Assembly: GCA_039916225.1 (NCBI GenBank)
Contig: JBDSLU010000138.1
Span: 1-15,979, forward strand
Origin: JBDSLU01 sp039916225
GTDB taxonomy: Bacteria; Acidobacteriota; Vicinamibacteria; Vicinamibacterales; Vicinamibacteraceae
Direction of reading: 5' to 3'
DNA: 15,979 nucleotides
The position numbers and the translations under genes were made by a program. Below, piece by piece: positions 15,268 through 15,979 of this stretch (positions are counted from its first letter, which is position 1; each line of letters opens with the position of its first letter). Under the pieces are notes generated by a model, which was not told where the DNA came from, did no database searches, and saw only the letters and a list, made by a program, of their open reading frames with translations.

Positions 15268-15609
15268 CTACTTGGGCCCAATGCGCTGCAGGTCGGCGAT
15301 TTCGTCGACCAACGCGTCGAGGGCCCATTCGCCAAAGGGCCTTGAAGGACGGCCCCCAAGAGCCTCTAGGTAGCTGACTAACGCCCGTCGCAGCCTGTCC
15401 GGCACCACCTCTTCGGAGGGTGTCAGTCTGACTCGCTTGGCCAGCAAATGCCTAGTGACACTGCTGATCAGTACGCGCCCATCCGCATCGAACACCTCAC
15501 CCTGCCCGATATCTTCAGGCTCCAGGAAACGCTCCGCTTCTTCTATGGAAGCGAACGCCGATACGTCACCAGAATCATTCACGACGATCGGGAGGCGAAT
15601 CTCAGCCAT
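15268..15609 (-). CDS. putative immunity protein of the adjacent polymorphic toxin
   Basis: 113 aa. The ATG at 15609 follows the toxin stop after 2 nt and is preceded by GGGAGAG inside the end of the toxin gene; 16 extra residues in the longer open frame are toxin-gene shadow. The protein begins MAEIRLPIVVNDSGDVSAFA, then SIEEAERFLEPEDI, EVFDADGRVL and a helical C-terminal half (VPDRLRRALVSYLEAL, WALDALVDEIADL). The start 'D.G.V..F.S.EEAE..LEP.D...GE.FDadGR' resembles small immunity-type proteins found directly after Rhs and pretoxin genes. It is cytoplasmic (no signal). The role is inferred from position and resemblance; no binding residues can be identified. It is read as one unit with the toxin and is probably translationally coupled to it. 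Confidence 0.65.
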   Translation of the reverse strand: MAEIRLPIVVNDSGDVSAFASIEEAERFLEPEDIGQGEVFDADGRVLISSVTRHLLAKRVRLTPSEEVVPDRLRRALVSYLEALGGRPSRPFGEWALDALVDEIADLQRIGPK

Positions 15610-15611
15610 TG

Positions 15612-15979
15612 TTAGAATCTCTCCCAGAACGATTTGTCGCCAGGTTTGCCATCCCATGGGCGATGACGTCGCAGTCCCTGGTTGGGCATCGATTCGCCGG
15701 GGCGCTGCGGGTCTGGCGTAGCACGATGATAGTGCGGTAGTTCGCCCGTCTTGTTACCGGTCCGATTGCCGAAAGGGGCGATGCGGCAACGTGGCCCGAC
15801 CCAGAATTCACCTCCGCGTCCTGCAAGGCCACCGCCTACTGCCCCGCCGGCGAGACCAGCAGCTACGTCGATTCTGTCTTCAATCGTCAGAGGTCTTCCT
15901 GTGTACGGGTCGTACCCGAGTATCAGCTCCTGCAACGCGATCGTACCTTGATAAGCACCAATCCCCACCGCGCCAACGG
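15612..15979 (-). CDS. C-terminal end of a polymorphic toxin (Rhs/pretoxin type), partial
   Basis: The frame is open from the right window edge to a TAA at 15614-15612, giving 121 residues of a larger protein whose start lies beyond the window; the GTG near 15968 is an internal codon, not a credible start. The segment ALQELILGYDPYTGRPLTIE and DRIDVAAGLAGGAVGG is a pretoxin-like linker that usually precedes variable toxin tips. The tip contains GNRTGNKTGELPHYHR, then GLRRHRPWD and KSFWERF at the extreme C-terminus. A His-rich, basic C-terminal module ending 'RHRPWD...DKSFWdRF' occurs at the end of Rhs-type proteins. A nuclease activity is plausible (H/R/K-rich) but not shown. The neighbouring gene is the likely cognate immunity protein. 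Confidence 0.68.
   Translation of the reverse strand, partial: VGAVGIGAYQGTIALQELILGYDPYTGRPLTIEDRIDVAAGLAGGAVGGGLAGRGGEFWVGPRCRIAPFGNRTGNKTGELPHYHRATPDPQRPGESMPNQGLRRHRPWDGKPGDKSFWERF

Noticed and set aside
1..15979. CRISPR array or IS element
   Set aside because: No regularly spaced repeats and no transposase motifs were seen on either strand.

Overview
This is a GC-rich window (about two thirds G+C by eye). Two separate genes encode the secreted VWA proteins described as the 'VWFA-related Acidobacterial domain' family. With the high GC, the eukaryote-type phosphatidylethanolamine N-methyltransferase and a CorA/MgtE-rich neighbourhood, this points to an Acidobacteriota chromosome, perhaps a Vicinamibacteria-like lineage. 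No rRNA or marker gene is present, so the assignment is inference.

Left part (1-6.6 kb), envelope lipids: the tail of an alkaline-phosphatase-superfamily hydrolase; a small Mpo1/DUF962-like membrane protein; a class III PLP aminotransferase; a phosphatidylserine decarboxylase (psd) read divergently from the aminotransferase with only 2 bp between start codons; then, on the minus strand, a GT4 glycosyltransferase, a PHP-domain metallohydrolase and a PEMT-type methyltransferase. The last two overlap by a GTGA start/stop. Psd makes phosphatidylethanolamine (PE), PEMT could methylate it toward phosphatidylcholine, and the GT4 resembles glycolipid-type transferases, so membrane lipid modification is the common theme.

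Middle (7.0-11.5 kb): a secreted VWA protein followed after 15 nt by a 1179-residue protein. The latter combines an APC-type permease, a USP-like cytoplasmic domain and a complete MgtE magnesium channel in one chain. This is the most striking single gene in the window.

Right-middle (11.5-14.8 kb), a decaying stretch: a retropepsin-like protease pseudogene in which both expected catalytic DTG regions are missing; a second VWA protein; an unrecognised ~99-aa protein; an N-terminally truncated CorA-like protein whose GMN motif reads GQN; and a lipoprotein pseudogene with several frameshifts. A VWA gene thus sits near a Mg2+ channel gene twice.

Right end (14.98-15.98 kb): a 26-nt copy of the 3' end of a tRNA-Ser gene (T-arm to CCA) lies on the minus strand with no 5' body. 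It looks like the displaced half of an integration site, with its CCA end facing the chromosome on the left. To its right is an immunity-like gene and the C-terminal end of a polymorphic (Rhs/pretoxin-type) toxin, 2 nt apart. The simplest reading is that the window ends inside a tRNA-integrated accessory element carrying a toxin-immunity cassette. No CRISPR array, IS element or complete RNA gene was seen.
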